This document shows, piece after piece, positions 1-10,293 of a DNA stretch of 64,000 bases. The stretch's first letter is position 1. Every line of letters begins with the position of its first letter. Source of the stretch: Rhodococcus sp. 4CII (GTDB taxonomy: Bacteria > Actinomycetota > Actinomycetes > Mycobacteriales > Mycobacteriaceae); assembly GCF_014256275.1 (NCBI RefSeq), contig NZ_JACCFE010000002.1:806001-870000 (forward strand), written 5' to 3'. The notes beneath the pieces were generated by a model that saw only the letters and a list, made by a program, of their open reading frames with translations, had not been told where the DNA came from and searched no databases. Position numbers and translations under genes: made by a program.

Positions 1-400
1 CAACCACGCTGCCAGTGCGAGGAAGCCCACATCGCGGAGGATTTCCCTGATGTAGTCCCAGCCGTTCACGTCGGCCACACCGCCGCCGCCGAAGCATCCG
101 CAGTCGATGGACAGCCCGCGGGCCCACACCGAGACGATCACGCCGATGAGCACGAGGAGCAGCACGGCCGACACGGAGGCCGTGACCCGGACTGCGAGAC
201 CGATCAGCAGGAGCAGTCCCAGCGCGATCTCGAAGAACGGCAACGTGTTGGCTACCGGACGGACGAGGTCCTCGGGAAGCAGTTGGTAGGCGCGGACGGC
301 GATGACGGTCTGGGCGGGGTCGGCGACTTTCAGTGCGCCGGAGACCAGCCAGACGCCGGCGAGAGACAGCCTGGCGAGGAGGGAGACGATCTTGATCCAC
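1..400 (-). CDS. MauE/DoxX-type integral membrane protein (3' end outside window)
   Basis: The minus-strand frame reads from a GTG at 400 to the window edge without a stop, so the C-terminus is missing. The visible 133 residues are hydrophobic with about four membrane segments. They begin MWIKIVSLLARLSLAG and contain a SGALKVADP stretch followed by a DCGCFGGGG motif. This pattern is typical of the MauE/DoxX-like family, whose members sit in the membrane and are often next to a secreted DsbA-like thioredoxin; the two cysteines of CGC may take part in thiol redox chemistry (inference). It lies 28 bases after the stop of the MFS gene and is probably co-transcribed with it. The start is chosen as the first GTG giving a complete first helix; no strong ribosome binding site is seen. 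Confidence 0.75.
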   Translation of the reverse strand, partial: MDQDRLPPRQAVSRRRLAGLRRTESRRPRPDRHRRPRLPTASRGPRPSGSQHVAVLRDRAGTAPADRSRSPGHGLRVGRAAPRAHRRDRLGVGPRAVHRLRMLRRRRCGRRERLGLHQGNPPRCGLPRTGSVV

Positions 401-428
401 ACCCGACCGAGCGTACCGAAGCCGCCGG

Positions 429-1655
429 TCAGACCGCTTCGACCGACACCTTGGGCGCCGCCCTGTTCGGCACCAACAGCCAGCCCACGGCGGCGAGGAG
501 CATGACCCCTCCGGTCACGCCGAAGGCGACCGCGTACGACAGGTGCTGAGCGAGCAGACCCGCACCCACCGGACCGAGCACTCCGCCGACGTCGGCGACC
601 ATCTGGAACGTGGCCAGCACGGGGCCGCCGCGGGACTTCGCGCCGACGACGTCGGCGACCGCAGCCTGCTGCGCCGGGCTCATCACGCCGGACCCGATGC
701 CGGCGATACCCGACAGCACCAGGAATACCGGGAGGCTCTCGCTGAGACCCATCCCGATGGTGCTGGCGCCGCACACCAGCAGGCCGAGGAGAACGAACAG
801 CTTCCGTCCGTAGACGTCGGACAACCGTCCCGACACCATGAGGACGAGCGCGTTCCCGACGGCGAAGACGGTGAGGGCGATGCCGGCGAGGGACGCGTCG
901 CGGTGCAGCGCCTCGACGACGAACAGCGGGACCATCGCGACCCGCACCCCGAAGATCACTCCGCCGAACGCGAAGTTCGACCCCAGCGCGGCCCGGTAGA
1001 TCGGCTGTCCCAGGGCGTCCCGCAGCGTCATGGTGGCACCGGTGGCGGTGGCGTCCGGCGCGGTGAGGTGGGAACCGCGCAGGCTCACGAACACGACGGC
1101 GGCAGCGATGACGAGGGCGATCGCGTAGATGACGAACGGAACCCGGAGACCGAAGCCGACGAGCAGACCACCGACGAGCGGTCCGGAGATCGAGCCCATC
1201 AGAAAGCTCGTCGCGTACAGCCCGGACACGCGGCCACGACTGTCCACCGGCGCTATGCGGATGACGAGGCCCATCGCCGACACCGTGAACATCGTCGAGC
1301 CGATGCCCCCGAGTGCACGGAAGATCAGCAGCTGCCAGTAGTCCCCCGCGACCGCGCAGGCGGCGGTCGACGCGGCGACGATCAGGAGACCGGTGATGTA
1401 GACCGGACGCTCTCCCAGCCGCTGCACCAGCCGTCCGCTGACCGGGGCGAAGACCAGACGCATGAACGCGAACGAGGAGATCACGACGGTGGCGGCCGTG
1501 ACGCTCACGTCGAAGCTGCGGGCGAACTGAGGGAGGGCGGGTGCGACGAGCCCGAACCCGAGTGCGATGACGAAGCTGGCCGAGACCAGCACCCAGATTT
1601 CGGACGGGAGCCGCGGGCCCTGCCCGGTGGACAGCCCGGCTGCGCGAGTGTTCAT
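429..1655 (-). CDS. MFS transporter, probable drug or metabolite exporter
   Basis: The 408-residue protein has the length and the repeated hydrophobic helices of a 12-segment major facilitator. After a short polar N-terminus it runs into helix 1 (WVLVSASFVIALGFG). The loop between helices 2 and 3 carries GRLVQRLGERPVYITG, matching the MFS signature GxLaDrxGrr, and the second half repeats it (SGRLSDVYGRKLFVLLG). Short loops and this layout fit the DHA1-type proton-coupled exporters, but the substrate cannot be told from sequence. It heads a minus-strand pair with the MauE-like gene. The ATG at 1655 is preceded by no obvious Shine-Dalgarno sequence. Confidence 0.85.
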   Translation of the reverse strand: MNTRAAGLSTGQGPRLPSEIWVLVSASFVIALGFGLVAPALPQFARSFDVSVTAATVVISSFAFMRLVFAPVSGRLVQRLGERPVYITGLLIVAASTAACAVAGDYWQLLIFRALGGIGSTMFTVSAMGLVIRIAPVDSRGRVSGLYATSFLMGSISGPLVGGLLVGFGLRVPFVIYAIALVIAAAVVFVSLRGSHLTAPDATATGATMTLRDALGQPIYRAALGSNFAFGGVIFGVRVAMVPLFVVEALHRDASLAGIALTVFAVGNALVLMVSGRLSDVYGRKLFVLLGLLVCGASTIGMGLSESLPVFLVLSGIAGIGSGVMSPAQQAAVADVVGAKSRGGPVLATFQMVADVGGVLGPVGAGLLAQHLSYAVAFGVTGGVMLLAAVGWLLVPNRAAPKVSVEAV

Positions 1656-1714
1656 AGTTGAATCCGATGGTAGGTCCCGCGCCGTCGGCGACCGCGCCTA
1701 CCCCGCCCGAGCAC

Positions 1715-3346
<1,632 letters not shown>

Positions 3347-3418
3347 GAGACCTCCTGAAAACGTCGGGATCGAACTCGACTACCCAACCATCCTGCACCC
3401 TCGCGCCGGACTCTGCCC

Positions 3419-3763
3419 TCAAGACGTCGATCGGAATCCGAGCCAGGCGGCGGCCAGACCGAATGCCACACTCGCGACCACGTACACCAGGGACGTGAGC
3501 GTGTGACGGATCCGCGCGAGGCCCACCGATTCGACCGCGAACGTCGAGTAGGTGGTCAGTCCGCCGCAGAACCCCGTGCCGAGGAGCGCGAAGGTCTGCG
3601 CGGACAACGATGCCCCCGCCAGCAGTCCGAGGATCAGGCATCCGGCAACGTTCACCACGAAGGTGGCCACGGGAAAACTGCGGTACGAGTCGACGTACCG
3701 GCCCGCGAGGTAGCGCGTCGTCGCACCGAGCGCGCCGCCGAGCCCCACGAGCAGAACCGTCAC
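3419..3763 (-). CDS. crcB: Fluoride channel FluC/CrcB, second copy
   Basis: A 114-residue protein with four membrane helices and the Fluc signatures: GGALGATTRYLAGRY at the N-terminus and GFCGGLTTYSTFAVE in helix 3, including the phenylalanine and threonine/serine residues that line the pore in this family. Fluc channels are dual-topology dimers that let fluoride leave the cytoplasm. Its GTG start (3763) overlaps the TGA of the preceding copy as GTGA, indicating translational coupling and perhaps heterodimer formation, as seen where two Fluc genes are paired. Reading frame and length are intact. Confidence 0.93.
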   Translation of the reverse strand: MTVLLVGLGGALGATTRYLAGRYVDSYRSFPVATFVVNVAGCLILGLLAGASLSAQTFALLGTGFCGGLTTYSTFAVESVGLARIRHTLTSLVYVVASVAFGLAAAWLGFRSTS

Positions 3764-4131
3764 GCGGCAACCCTCCGCGCGACCACGCGCCGGTAGATGT
3801 GACCGGCGAGCATGCCCAGCCGCGCGGCGAGCAGAGCGGGTACCAGGGTCGCCACCACGTAGAGCGCGGCGGTCGCCGCGTCCTCACGCGCGGCGTCCAC
3901 GGCGAATGTCGAAAACGTGGTGAACCCGCCGAGCACGCCGACCCCGAGGAACAGCCGCCACAACCGGTCCGGTCCGAGGATCTCGGCCAGGCAGCCGAGC
4001 AGAAGCGAACCGACCACATTGATCACCAGGACGGTCCAGATGCCCGGCCACAGCTCGGACAGGAGGAATCTCGCGCACGCGCCGAGGGCACCGCCCAGCG
4101 CGACCACAGCCACGGGTTTCGTCAGGGACAC
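3760..4131 (-). CDS. crcB: Fluoride channel FluC/CrcB, first copy
   Basis: A 123-residue, four-helix protein with GGALGACARFLLSELW and GVLGGFTTFSTFAVD, the two conserved Fluc stretches. It is the upstream partner of the second copy, which it overlaps by 4 bases. The two copies differ clearly in sequence, so this is an old pair rather than a recent duplication. I looked for a fluoride riboswitch between the start and the ssrA terminator (4132-4190) and saw no conserved fluoride-aptamer pattern, so expression may be constitutive. Confidence 0.93.
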   Translation of the reverse strand: MSLTKPVAVVALGGALGACARFLLSELWPGIWTVLVINVVGSLLLGCLAEILGPDRLWRLFLGVGVLGGFTTFSTFAVDAAREDAATAALYVVATLVPALLAARLGMLAGHIYRRVVARRVAA

Positions 4132-4192
4132 GGCTCACATCGTGTCACGGCGGCGGCACGGGTCGTCCGAACTCGGCCGGGTACGAAAAAAT

Positions 4193-4224
4193 CCGGGCCG
4201 GACACCTGATGGTGTCCGGCCCGG
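4193..4224 (-). terminator. Intrinsic terminator of ssrA
   Basis: A near-perfect GC-rich stem with arms reading CCGGGCCGGACACC and GGTGTCCGGCCCGG around a short loop lies just after the tmRNA 3' end. In the minus-strand direction it is followed by ATTTTTTCGTACC, a U-tract, so it can end ssrA transcription before the crcB pair. Confidence 0.85.
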
Positions 4225-4230
4225 ACTCAG

Positions 4231-4599
4231 TGGAGCTGCCGGGAATTGAACCCGGGTCCTCCGCAGCAAAGCTAGGGCTTCTCCGTGTGCAGTTTGCTAT
4301 GTCTCTACTTGGATCTCCCAGTCTCGCAAACAAGCCAGGATGACGATCCCAGTCGCTGTTGGTTGTCCCATTCGACTCCGCGACCGAGTCGAACGGTAAA
4401 GCCCTCTAGCTGATGCCAGTACCCGGGCCGAGGGCGAACCCGGACTGACAGACACGCAGTCGCTACTTAGGCAGCGAGTGCGTAGTCGCGCTGATTGGAA
4501 TCGGCGCTTATATGTTTGCAGCGACGCTCACGGTGGTCTCTTGCCTGCACCGACACGCTTCCCCTACCTCAACGTACGCAGTCGAAACCGTTCAGCCCC
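4231..4599 (-). ncRNA. ssrA: Transfer-messenger RNA (tmRNA)
   Basis: The 369-base RNA begins GGGGCTGAACGGTTTCGAC, the universal tmRNA 5' start, and ends with CCCGGCAGCTCCA, an alanine-tRNA-like arm with encoded CCA. The internal open frame at 4467-4505 encodes ADSNQRDYALAA followed by TAA, which is the degradation tag added to stalled proteins for ClpXP-type proteolysis. It differs by one residue from the mycobacterial tag ADSHQRDYALAA (Asn for His). It acts with SmpB, encoded one gene away. A -10-like TACACT lies at 4632-4637, about 33 bases before the mature 5' end, implying a short leader removed by RNase P. Confidence 0.97.
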
Positions 4600-4631
4600 G
4601 TACGTGCCCCACGAGTCTCGCGGGGCCACCT

Positions 4632-4637
4632 AGTGTA
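4632..4637 (-). promoter_or_regulatory. Candidate -10 element of ssrA
   Basis: TACACT read on the minus strand sits 33 bases before the mature tmRNA 5' end. No convincing -35 hexamer is seen 16-18 bases further upstream, so this is a suggestion based on position and match to TANNNT. Confidence 0.4.
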
Positions 4638-4694
4638 ACGCGAACGTCGCCCGGAATCATCCCGATATCATCGGCACGGGTCGGTGGGCGTGTT

Positions 4695-5537
4695 TCAGCT
4701 GGCCACGGCGATCATCGCAACGGCCGCGAGCGCGAGCAGCATGCCCGCCTGCTGCATCCGGCTCACCCGTTCCCCGAGCATCACCATCGCCAGAAGCACC
4801 GTGGCCGCGGGGTACAGCGACCCGATCACGCTCACGAGCGACAGCAGCCCACCCTGGAACGCGTACATCATGGCGGCGTTGGCCAGAACGTCGAGAAAGC
4901 TCACGTACACCGCGAGCTTGAACGGTTCACCGTGCGGCAGCACGAAATGCCCGGCGGACAACGCGACCAGCCACACCACCGCGGTGGCCGAGGCCCGGGA
5001 CACGGCGAGGGCCCACAGTCCGCCGTCGTCACCGATCTGGTGCAACGAGACGAAGGAGAGAGCGAACGCGATACCGGCTCCGACGGTGAGCAGCGCCACG
5101 GCCCGGGTGAACCGCAGCACCCTCCCACCGGCCACCTCGCCTGCCGTCTCGTCGGGCGACTCCCGGCTGACGAGGACGACGGCGACCAGCGCCACCACGA
5201 TCCCGACGAACGCGATCGGCCCGGGCCGCTCCCCGAACACGATCCCGACCAGTACCGGAATTCCCGCCACCAGCACGGCCGTCAGCGGCGACACCACCGA
5301 CATCGGCCCCGACGCCAGCGCGAGATAGAACCACCACACCGCCACACCACCGGCCACGCCGGCCAGGGCTCCCCACACGACGGACGTGGTGGTGAGGGTG
5401 CCACCCGCGAACGGTGCGATCACCAGGACGATCAGCAGAGACAGCGGATACGACACGATGACGACCCGGAGGGCCGCGACGCGGCGGGAGGCGACACCCC
5501 CGACGAAATCGCTCACGCCGTACCCGATCGCGGCCAC
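4695..5537 (-). CDS. EamA/DMT-family transporter
   Basis: A 280-residue membrane protein with about ten helices arranged as two EamA halves. The first half starts GYGVSDFVGGVASRR, the second includes ANAAMMYAFQGGLLSLVSVIGSLYPAATVLLAM, split here across the last helices. Members of this drug/metabolite transporter group export amino acids or metabolites; the substrate is unknown. The GTG at 5537 is the only ATG/GTG/TTG available between the previous in-frame stop and the first helix. The frame remains open upstream with a hydrophobic LTSILLALV stretch that could be included if a CTG were used. It lies between smpB and ssrA, 20 bases after smpB. Confidence 0.85.
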   Translation of the reverse strand: MAAIGYGVSDFVGGVASRRVAALRVVIVSYPLSLLIVLVIAPFAGGTLTTTSVVWGALAGVAGGVAVWWFYLALASGPMSVVSPLTAVLVAGIPVLVGIVFGERPGPIAFVGIVVALVAVVLVSRESPDETAGEVAGGRVLRFTRAVALLTVGAGIAFALSFVSLHQIGDDGGLWALAVSRASATAVVWLVALSAGHFVLPHGEPFKLAVYVSFLDVLANAAMMYAFQGGLLSLVSVIGSLYPAATVLLAMVMLGERVSRMQQAGMLLALAAVAMIAVAS

Positions 5538-5557
5538 GAGCGCGAGCAGGATGGAGG

Positions 5558-6031
5558 TCAGCGCATGCCCTTGACTCGGCGTCCGAGTTCGCGGGTCACC
5601 TCACGCTCGGCGGTGCGCCTGGCCAGATCCTGCCGCTTGTCGTAGTCCTGCTTGCCCTTCGCGAGCGCGAGTTCGACCTTGACCTTGCCGTCGGAAAAAT
5701 ACATCGACAGGGGAACCAGGGTCTGGTTGCCCTCGCGCGTCTTGCCGACGAGGTGCTCGATCTCCCGCTTGTGCAGCAGCAGCTTCCGGGTACGGCGCGG
5801 CGCGTGATTGGTCCACGTCCCCTGGGTGTACTCGGGGATGTGCAGTCCGCGCAGCCACACCTCGCCGTCGTCGACGGTGGCGAACGCGTCCACCAGCGAC
5901 GCCTTGCCTTCGCGGAGGCTCTTCACCTCGGTGCCGACGAGCGCGATGCCCGCCTCGTAGACATCGAGGATGCTGTAGTTGTGACGCGCCTTGCGGTTGG
6001 TCGCAATGACCTTGCGGCCCTTTTCCTTCAC
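5558..6031 (-). CDS. smpB: SsrA-binding protein SmpB
   Basis: SmpB binds tmRNA and places it in the A site of stalled ribosomes. The 157-residue length and the sequence match the family: N-terminal KGRKVIATNRKARHNYSI, the core GTEVKSLREGKASLVD, and the basic C-terminal tail (YDKRQDLARRTAEREVTRELGRR) that becomes helical in the decoding centre. The GTG start at 6031 has GAAAGG 8 bases upstream. Its RNA partner ssrA is about 1 kb downstream on the same strand. Confidence 0.96.
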   Translation of the reverse strand: MKEKGRKVIATNRKARHNYSILDVYEAGIALVGTEVKSLREGKASLVDAFATVDDGEVWLRGLHIPEYTQGTWTNHAPRRTRKLLLHKREIEHLVGKTREGNQTLVPLSMYFSDGKVKVELALAKGKQDYDKRQDLARRTAEREVTRELGRRVKGMR

Positions 6032-6107
6032 GTTCCGGGCCTTTCAGTCCGCGATGTCCGAGGTGAACAGTTCGTATCCTCCAGCATAGGAGAAGGAGCA
6101 AGCCGAA

Positions 6108-7013
6108 TTATTCGCGGACGTACAGGCGCAGGGTCACGTAGGCCGTGACGGCCGCCATTCCGACACCCACGAGCACCAGAACCGGTGAGACGAAGAGCAC
6201 GTCACTGTTGGAGATCCGGGCGACGATGTTGGCGTCGTAGACGTCCGACAGCACGTCGTCGATGAACATGTTCTTCGCGGTGAACAGACCGACGATGGCG
6301 AGCACAGCACCCACGAGGGCGGCGACCACCGCCTCCAGCAGGAACGGCAACTGCGTGTACCAGCGGGTGGCACCGACCAACCTCATGATGCCCACTTCGG
6401 TGCGCCGGGTGAAGGCCGCGATCTGAACCATGTTCGCGATCAGGAGAATTGCGGCCACGGCCTGCACGATCGCGATCGCGAACGCGGCGTTGCGCACCCC
6501 GTTGAGCACACTGAAGAGCCGTTCGACCAGCTCACGCTGGTTGAGGACACTCTCGACACCCGGGCGGGTACCGAAATTCTCGTTGATCACCCCGAAGCGC
6601 TCCGGATCGCTGAGCTTCACCTTGAACGATGCCGGGAAACTGTCGGGGCTGACGAGCGCGGCGAGCTCCGGCTGATCCTTGAACACCCGCTCCGTCGCGT
6701 CCTTCACGGCGTCGTCCCGGTTCAGGTACTCCACCGACACCACGGACGGCGTCTCCTCCAGTTCCTTGCGGAGCACACTGCAGATCTCCCCCTCGCAGCC
6801 GGGGTCGGACGTGGAGATGTCGTCGGTGAGGAAGATCTGCACCTCGACACGGTCCAGGAAGATCTGCTGCGTCTTGCCGGCCATCTGCACCACCAGCAGT
6901 CCGCTGCCGAACAGGCCCAGGGAGATCGCGGTGGTGAGGATCATCGCGATGGTCATGGTGACGTTGCGACGGAGGCCCGTCAGGACCTCACTGAAAATGA
7001 AACTGGCACGCAT
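6108..7013 (-). CDS. ftsX: Cell division ABC transporter permease FtsX
   Basis: FtsX is the membrane partner of FtsE at the division ring, where FtsEX controls peptidoglycan hydrolases such as RipC in mycobacteria. The 301-residue protein has the family layout: a short cytoplasmic start, helix 1 (MTIAMILTTAISLGLFGSG), a large extracellular domain of about 130 residues containing two cysteines (DPGCEGEICSVL) that may form a disulfide, then three C-terminal helices. RRTEVGIMRLVGATRWY between helices is the FtsX signature loop. It lies 66 bases after ftsE. Confidence 0.95.
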   Translation of the reverse strand: MRASFIFSEVLTGLRRNVTMTIAMILTTAISLGLFGSGLLVVQMAGKTQQIFLDRVEVQIFLTDDISTSDPGCEGEICSVLRKELEETPSVVSVEYLNRDDAVKDATERVFKDQPELAALVSPDSFPASFKVKLSDPERFGVINENFGTRPGVESVLNQRELVERLFSVLNGVRNAAFAIAIVQAVAAILLIANMVQIAAFTRRTEVGIMRLVGATRWYTQLPFLLEAVVAALVGAVLAIVGLFTAKNMFIDDVLSDVYDANIVARISNSDVLFVSPVLVLVGVGMAAVTAYVTLRLYVRE

Positions 7014-7079
7014 CGGGGAATCGGAGTCCTTCGTAGACGACTGGGGGACAGTACTGAAGCCGGAAGTGCAGGGAGGCCG

Positions 7080-7769
7080 CTAACGCCCCACGCCGTACAC
7101 ACCCCGAGCCTCGTCGCGCACCACTCTGCCGAGGTCCAGTTCCACCACGCGGCGGCGCATCGAGTCGACGATGTGGTGATCGTGGGTCGCCATCACCACC
7201 GTCGTCCCGGTGCGGTTGATCCGTTCGAGCAGCAGCATGATGTCCTGGCTCGTCTCCGGGTCGAGGTTGCCGGTGGGCTCGTCGCACAGCAACACGAGCG
7301 GCCGGTTCACGAACGCCCGCGCGATGGCGACACGCTGCTGTTCGCCGCCCGACAGTTCGGTGGGGAGACGATCGGCCTTGCCCGACAGCCCGACCATCTC
7401 GAGCACCTCCGGGACGGTCCGGGAGATCATCGCGCGCGGCTTCCCGATCACCTCGAGCGCGAACGCGACGTTCTCGGACACGGTCTTCTTCTGCAGGAGC
7501 CGGAAGTCCTGGAAGACGACGCCCATGCTCTGCCGCAGCTTCGGCACCCGCCGGGCGGACAGCTTGTTGACGTGGAAATCCGCGATGTGAATGTCACCCG
7601 ACGTCGGCGACTCCTCCTTGAGGAGCAGGCGCATGAATGTCGACTTTCCCGAGCCCGACGGGCCGATGAGGAAGACGAACTCGCCCTTGTCCACGTCGAC
7701 GCTCACCTTGTCCAAGGCGGGCCTCGTGGACGTCTTGTACGACTTCGACACATTCTCGACGCTGATCAC
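7080..7769 (-). CDS. ftsE: Cell division ATP-binding protein FtsE
   Basis: The 229-residue ABC ATPase drives FtsX at the septum. The Walker A motif GPSGSGKST is at 36-44, the ABC signature LSGGEQQR at 139-146, and the Walker B motif LLCDEPTGNLD at 160-170, followed by the switch histidine in MATHDHHIVD. The order ftsE-ftsX-(EamA gene between)-smpB matches Rv3102c-Rv3100c of M. tuberculosis apart from the inserted transporter gene. Confidence 0.96.
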   Translation of the reverse strand: MISVENVSKSYKTSTRPALDKVSVDVDKGEFVFLIGPSGSGKSTFMRLLLKEESPTSGDIHIADFHVNKLSARRVPKLRQSMGVVFQDFRLLQKKTVSENVAFALEVIGKPRAMISRTVPEVLEMVGLSGKADRLPTELSGGEQQRVAIARAFVNRPLVLLCDEPTGNLDPETSQDIMLLLERINRTGTTVVMATHDHHIVDSMRRRVVELDLGRVVRDEARGVYGVGR

Positions 7770-7823
7770 GAGGAGCCAGTCTAGACGTTATCGAACAGTG
7801 ACCAAATGGAGCGACGCGCGGCG

Positions 7824-8288
7824 TCATCCCCCACTCGGCGGTGTCACCGACGTCGCCGGGACGGACGACGTGGCCGGCGGTGTGCCCGTCGCCGCAGGTG
7901 GGAACGGGTTGGGGATTCCGAACGGCAGCGTCGGAGTCGTCGTCGGGACCCGACTGGTCGCGGTGGGCGCCGTCTGTTCCAGCGTCGGCTCGGGTGTCGT
8001 CTCGGTCGTCGTGAGCGTCTCCGACGGCAGCTCGGTGGTGTACTCCGTCGTCGACGGCGGGTACGTGGTCTCCGGAGCCGGCGCCTCCCGGGTGGGAACG
8101 ACGGCCGGAGCGACCGGCCCCTGAACCACCTCTTCGGCGGGGTTGAGGTACGTGTACAGCGTGTACAGCAGCACCCACAGGATGCACAGCACCAACGTCG
8201 ACGTCCGCACTCGGCCGCCGAAGATCTTGGCGGGAACGACGGAGGAATGCAGGATCCGGTCGAGGCCGCGCCGGGGTTCGCCGGTCAT
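7824..8288 (-). CDS. Single-pass Thr/Pro-rich membrane protein
   Basis: A 154-residue protein with one membrane segment near residues 30-47 (TSTLVLCILWVLLYTLYTYL). After it comes a long low-complexity tail rich in threonine, proline and serine, with many TTE, PTxT and TP repeats, presumably outside the cell and possibly glycosylated (inference). It overlaps the stop of the MscS gene as ATGA and precedes ftsE, the same position as the proline-rich membrane protein Rv3103c in M. tuberculosis. Its role is unknown; context suggests the cell envelope or division. Confidence 0.75.
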   Translation of the reverse strand: MTGEPRRGLDRILHSSVVPAKIFGGRVRTSTLVLCILWVLLYTLYTYLNPAEEVVQGPVAPAVVPTREAPAPETTYPPSTTEYTTELPSETLTTTETTPEPTLEQTAPTATSRVPTTTPTLPFGIPNPFPPAATGTPPATSSVPATSVTPPSGG

Positions 8289-9181
8289 CCCTCACCCTCC
8301 GCTGCCCGCACCGTCTGGAGGTCCGGCTCGACGGTGATTCCCTGCCGCCTCATCGCGGTGGCGATGCGCACCCGGAGGGCGCGTCCGACCTGGAACTGCT
8401 TACCCGGCAGGGTCCGCGCCACGACGCGAACGCTGACCTCGTCGACAGTCAGACTCTCCACTCCCATCACCGTCGGCTCGTCGAGCAGTAGTTTCTTCAG
8501 CCCGCGATCCGCGAAGGCCTCGACACCGACCTGGTGGAGCACCTCGTTGACCCGGTTGATGTCGGACGACGCGGGAACGGGGACGTCGATCACGGCCCGC
8601 GCCCAGTCCTTGGAAAGGTTGACGGCCTTGACGATTTGCCCGTTGGGGACGGTGATGACCTCACCGTCCGAATTCCGCATCCGCGTGACCCGGAGCGTGA
8701 CGTCCTCGATCACGCCCTCCGCGTCCTCCGACGACCCCGTGACCGCCAACTGCACCGTGTCGCCGAACCCGTACTGCCGCTCGGTGATGATGAAGAATCC
8801 GGCCAGGATGTCCTGGACGACGCGCTGCGCACCGAAACCGAGCGCCGCACCGAGCACGGTGGCCGGGGCGACGAGACTGCCGATCGGCAGATTCAGCTGG
8901 TCGAGCACCTTCATCGTCGCGATGACGTAGATGATCGTGATGATCACCCAGGTGATGACCTGCGCCACCGAGTGCCGGTGCTTGGTGGCCTCGGAACGGA
9001 CGAGGGCGTCACCCTGCTTGTAATTGTTGTCGATCCGGTCGGTGATCTTGCTGCCGCCCCAGTTGACGAGTCTCGCCATGAGGACGGCCCCGAGCACGGT
9101 GAGCGAGACCGCCAGCCCCGTCGACGAGAGCCAGTCGAGCAAGTTCCGGGTGGGCGCGAACATGGCTGCCGTCGTCTCCAT
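8285..9181 (-). CDS. MscS-family mechanosensitive channel
   Basis: The protein of about 298 residues has three N-terminal helices and an MscS core: QVITWVIITIIYVIATMKVLDQL, then the pore helix region LVAPATVLGAALGFGAQRVVQDILAGF, which carries the Gly/Ala-rich packing of MscS TM3. A beta domain follows (VIEDVTLRVTRMRNSDGEVITVPNG). Such channels release solutes on hypo-osmotic shock. I chose the ATG at 9181 because the longer form from GTG 9217 would overlap the end of prfB by 31 bases; neither has a clear ribosome binding site. The position matches Rv3104c. Confidence 0.85.
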   Translation of the reverse strand: METTAAMFAPTRNLLDWLSSTGLAVSLTVLGAVLMARLVNWGGSKITDRIDNNYKQGDALVRSEATKHRHSVAQVITWVIITIIYVIATMKVLDQLNLPIGSLVAPATVLGAALGFGAQRVVQDILAGFFIITERQYGFGDTVQLAVTGSSEDAEGVIEDVTLRVTRMRNSDGEVITVPNGQIVKAVNLSKDWARAVIDVPVPASSDINRVNEVLHQVGVEAFADRGLKKLLLDEPTVMGVESLTVDEVSVRVVARTLPGKQFQVGRALRVRIATAMRRQGITVEPDLQTVRAAEGEG

Positions 9182-9186
9182 CGGTG

Positions 9187-10293
9187 TCAGGATGCCTGAT
9201 TCTCGCGCATCCGCCACCGGATGCCGGACTCGAGGAATCCGTCGATGTCGCCGTCGAGAACGGCGGACGGATTGTTGACCTCGTACTCGGTGCGCAGATC
9301 CTTGACCATCTGGTACGGGTGCAGCACGTACGACCGCATCTGGTTGCCCCAGGAACTGCCGCCGTCGCCTTTGAGCGCATCCATCTCGGCGCGCTCCTCC
9401 TTGCGTTTGACCTCGAGCAGCTTGGCCTGCAGGACGCGCATCGCCGACACCTTGTTCTGCAGCTGCGACTTCTCGTTCTGGCAGGTCACGACGATGCCGG
9501 TCGGGATGTGCGTCAACCGGACCGCGGAGTCGGTGGTGTTGACGGACTGACCACCGGGACCGGACGAGCGGTACACGTCGACGCGGACGTCGTTCTCGTT
9601 GACGTCGATGTGGTCGGTGGTCTCGACGACGGGCAGGACCTCGACCTCGGCGAACGACGTCTGGCGGCGTCCCTGGTTGTCGAAGGGGCTGATCCGGACC
9701 AGCCGGTGGGTGCCCATCTCGACGGACAGGGTTCCGTAGCTGTACGGCGCCTTGACCGCGAACGTCGCGCTCTTGATGCCGGCTTCTTCCGCATACGACG
9801 TGTCGTATACCTCGACGCCGTAGCCGTGCTTCTCCGCCCAGCGGATGTACATCCGCATCAGCATCTCCGCCCAGTCGGCGGCGTCGACACCACCGGCGCC
9901 GGAGCGGATGTTGACCAGCGCGTCACGTTCGTCGTACTCGCCGGACAGCATGGTCTTGACTTCCATCGCGGCGATGTCTTCCCGCAGGCTGTGCCGTTCG
10001 GCGTCGGCGTCGGCTATCGCGTCGGCGCCCTCGTCCTCCGCGAGTTCGTACAGCACCGGCATGTCGTCGAGCCGGGAGCGCAACTCCTCGACGCGGCGCA
10101 GTTCGGCCTGGGAGTGCGACAGCTGGCTGGTGACCTGCTGCGCGTGCTCCTGGTCGTTCCACAGCTCGGGATCGGCGGCCTGGTGTTCGAGCTCGTCGAT
10201 GCGGCGGCGCAACTCCTCCACGTCCAGCACCGATTCGACGGTACGAAGGGTGGTGTCGAGCTCGCTGAGGTCTGCGGATACGTCGGGATGCAC
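9187..10293 (-). CDS. prfB: Peptide chain release factor 2
   Basis: RF2 recognises UGA and UAA stop codons and triggers peptide release. The 368-residue protein has the stop-codon recognition tripeptide SPF at 202-204 and the catalytic GGQ at 247-249 within SSGPGGQSVNTTDSAVR. The frame is continuous; the programmed +1 frameshift found near codon 26 in E. coli prfB is absent, as in other actinobacteria. The GTG at 10293 (MHPDVSADL) aligns with the mycobacterial N-terminus and has TTGGGA a few bases upstream. A TTG at 10302 is in frame but less likely. Confidence 0.95.
   Translation of the reverse strand: MHPDVSADLSELDTTLRTVESVLDVEELRRRIDELEHQAADPELWNDQEHAQQVTSQLSHSQAELRRVEELRSRLDDMPVLYELAEDEGADAIADADAERHSLREDIAAMEVKTMLSGEYDERDALVNIRSGAGGVDAADWAEMLMRMYIRWAEKHGYGVEVYDTSYAEEAGIKSATFAVKAPYSYGTLSVEMGTHRLVRISPFDNQGRRQTSFAEVEVLPVVETTDHIDVNENDVRVDVYRSSGPGGQSVNTTDSAVRLTHIPTGIVVTCQNEKSQLQNKVSAMRVLQAKLLEVKRKEERAEMDALKGDGGSSWGNQMRSYVLHPYQMVKDLRTEYEVNNPSAVLDGDIDGFLESGIRWRMRENQAS

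Noticed and set aside
4132..4192. Fluoride riboswitch before the crcB pair
   Set aside because: No recognisable aptamer; the only strong hairpin is the ssrA terminator.
4231..4599. Plus-strand open frame over ssrA as a protein
   Set aside because: The region is fully explained by tmRNA, with tag frame and CCA end.
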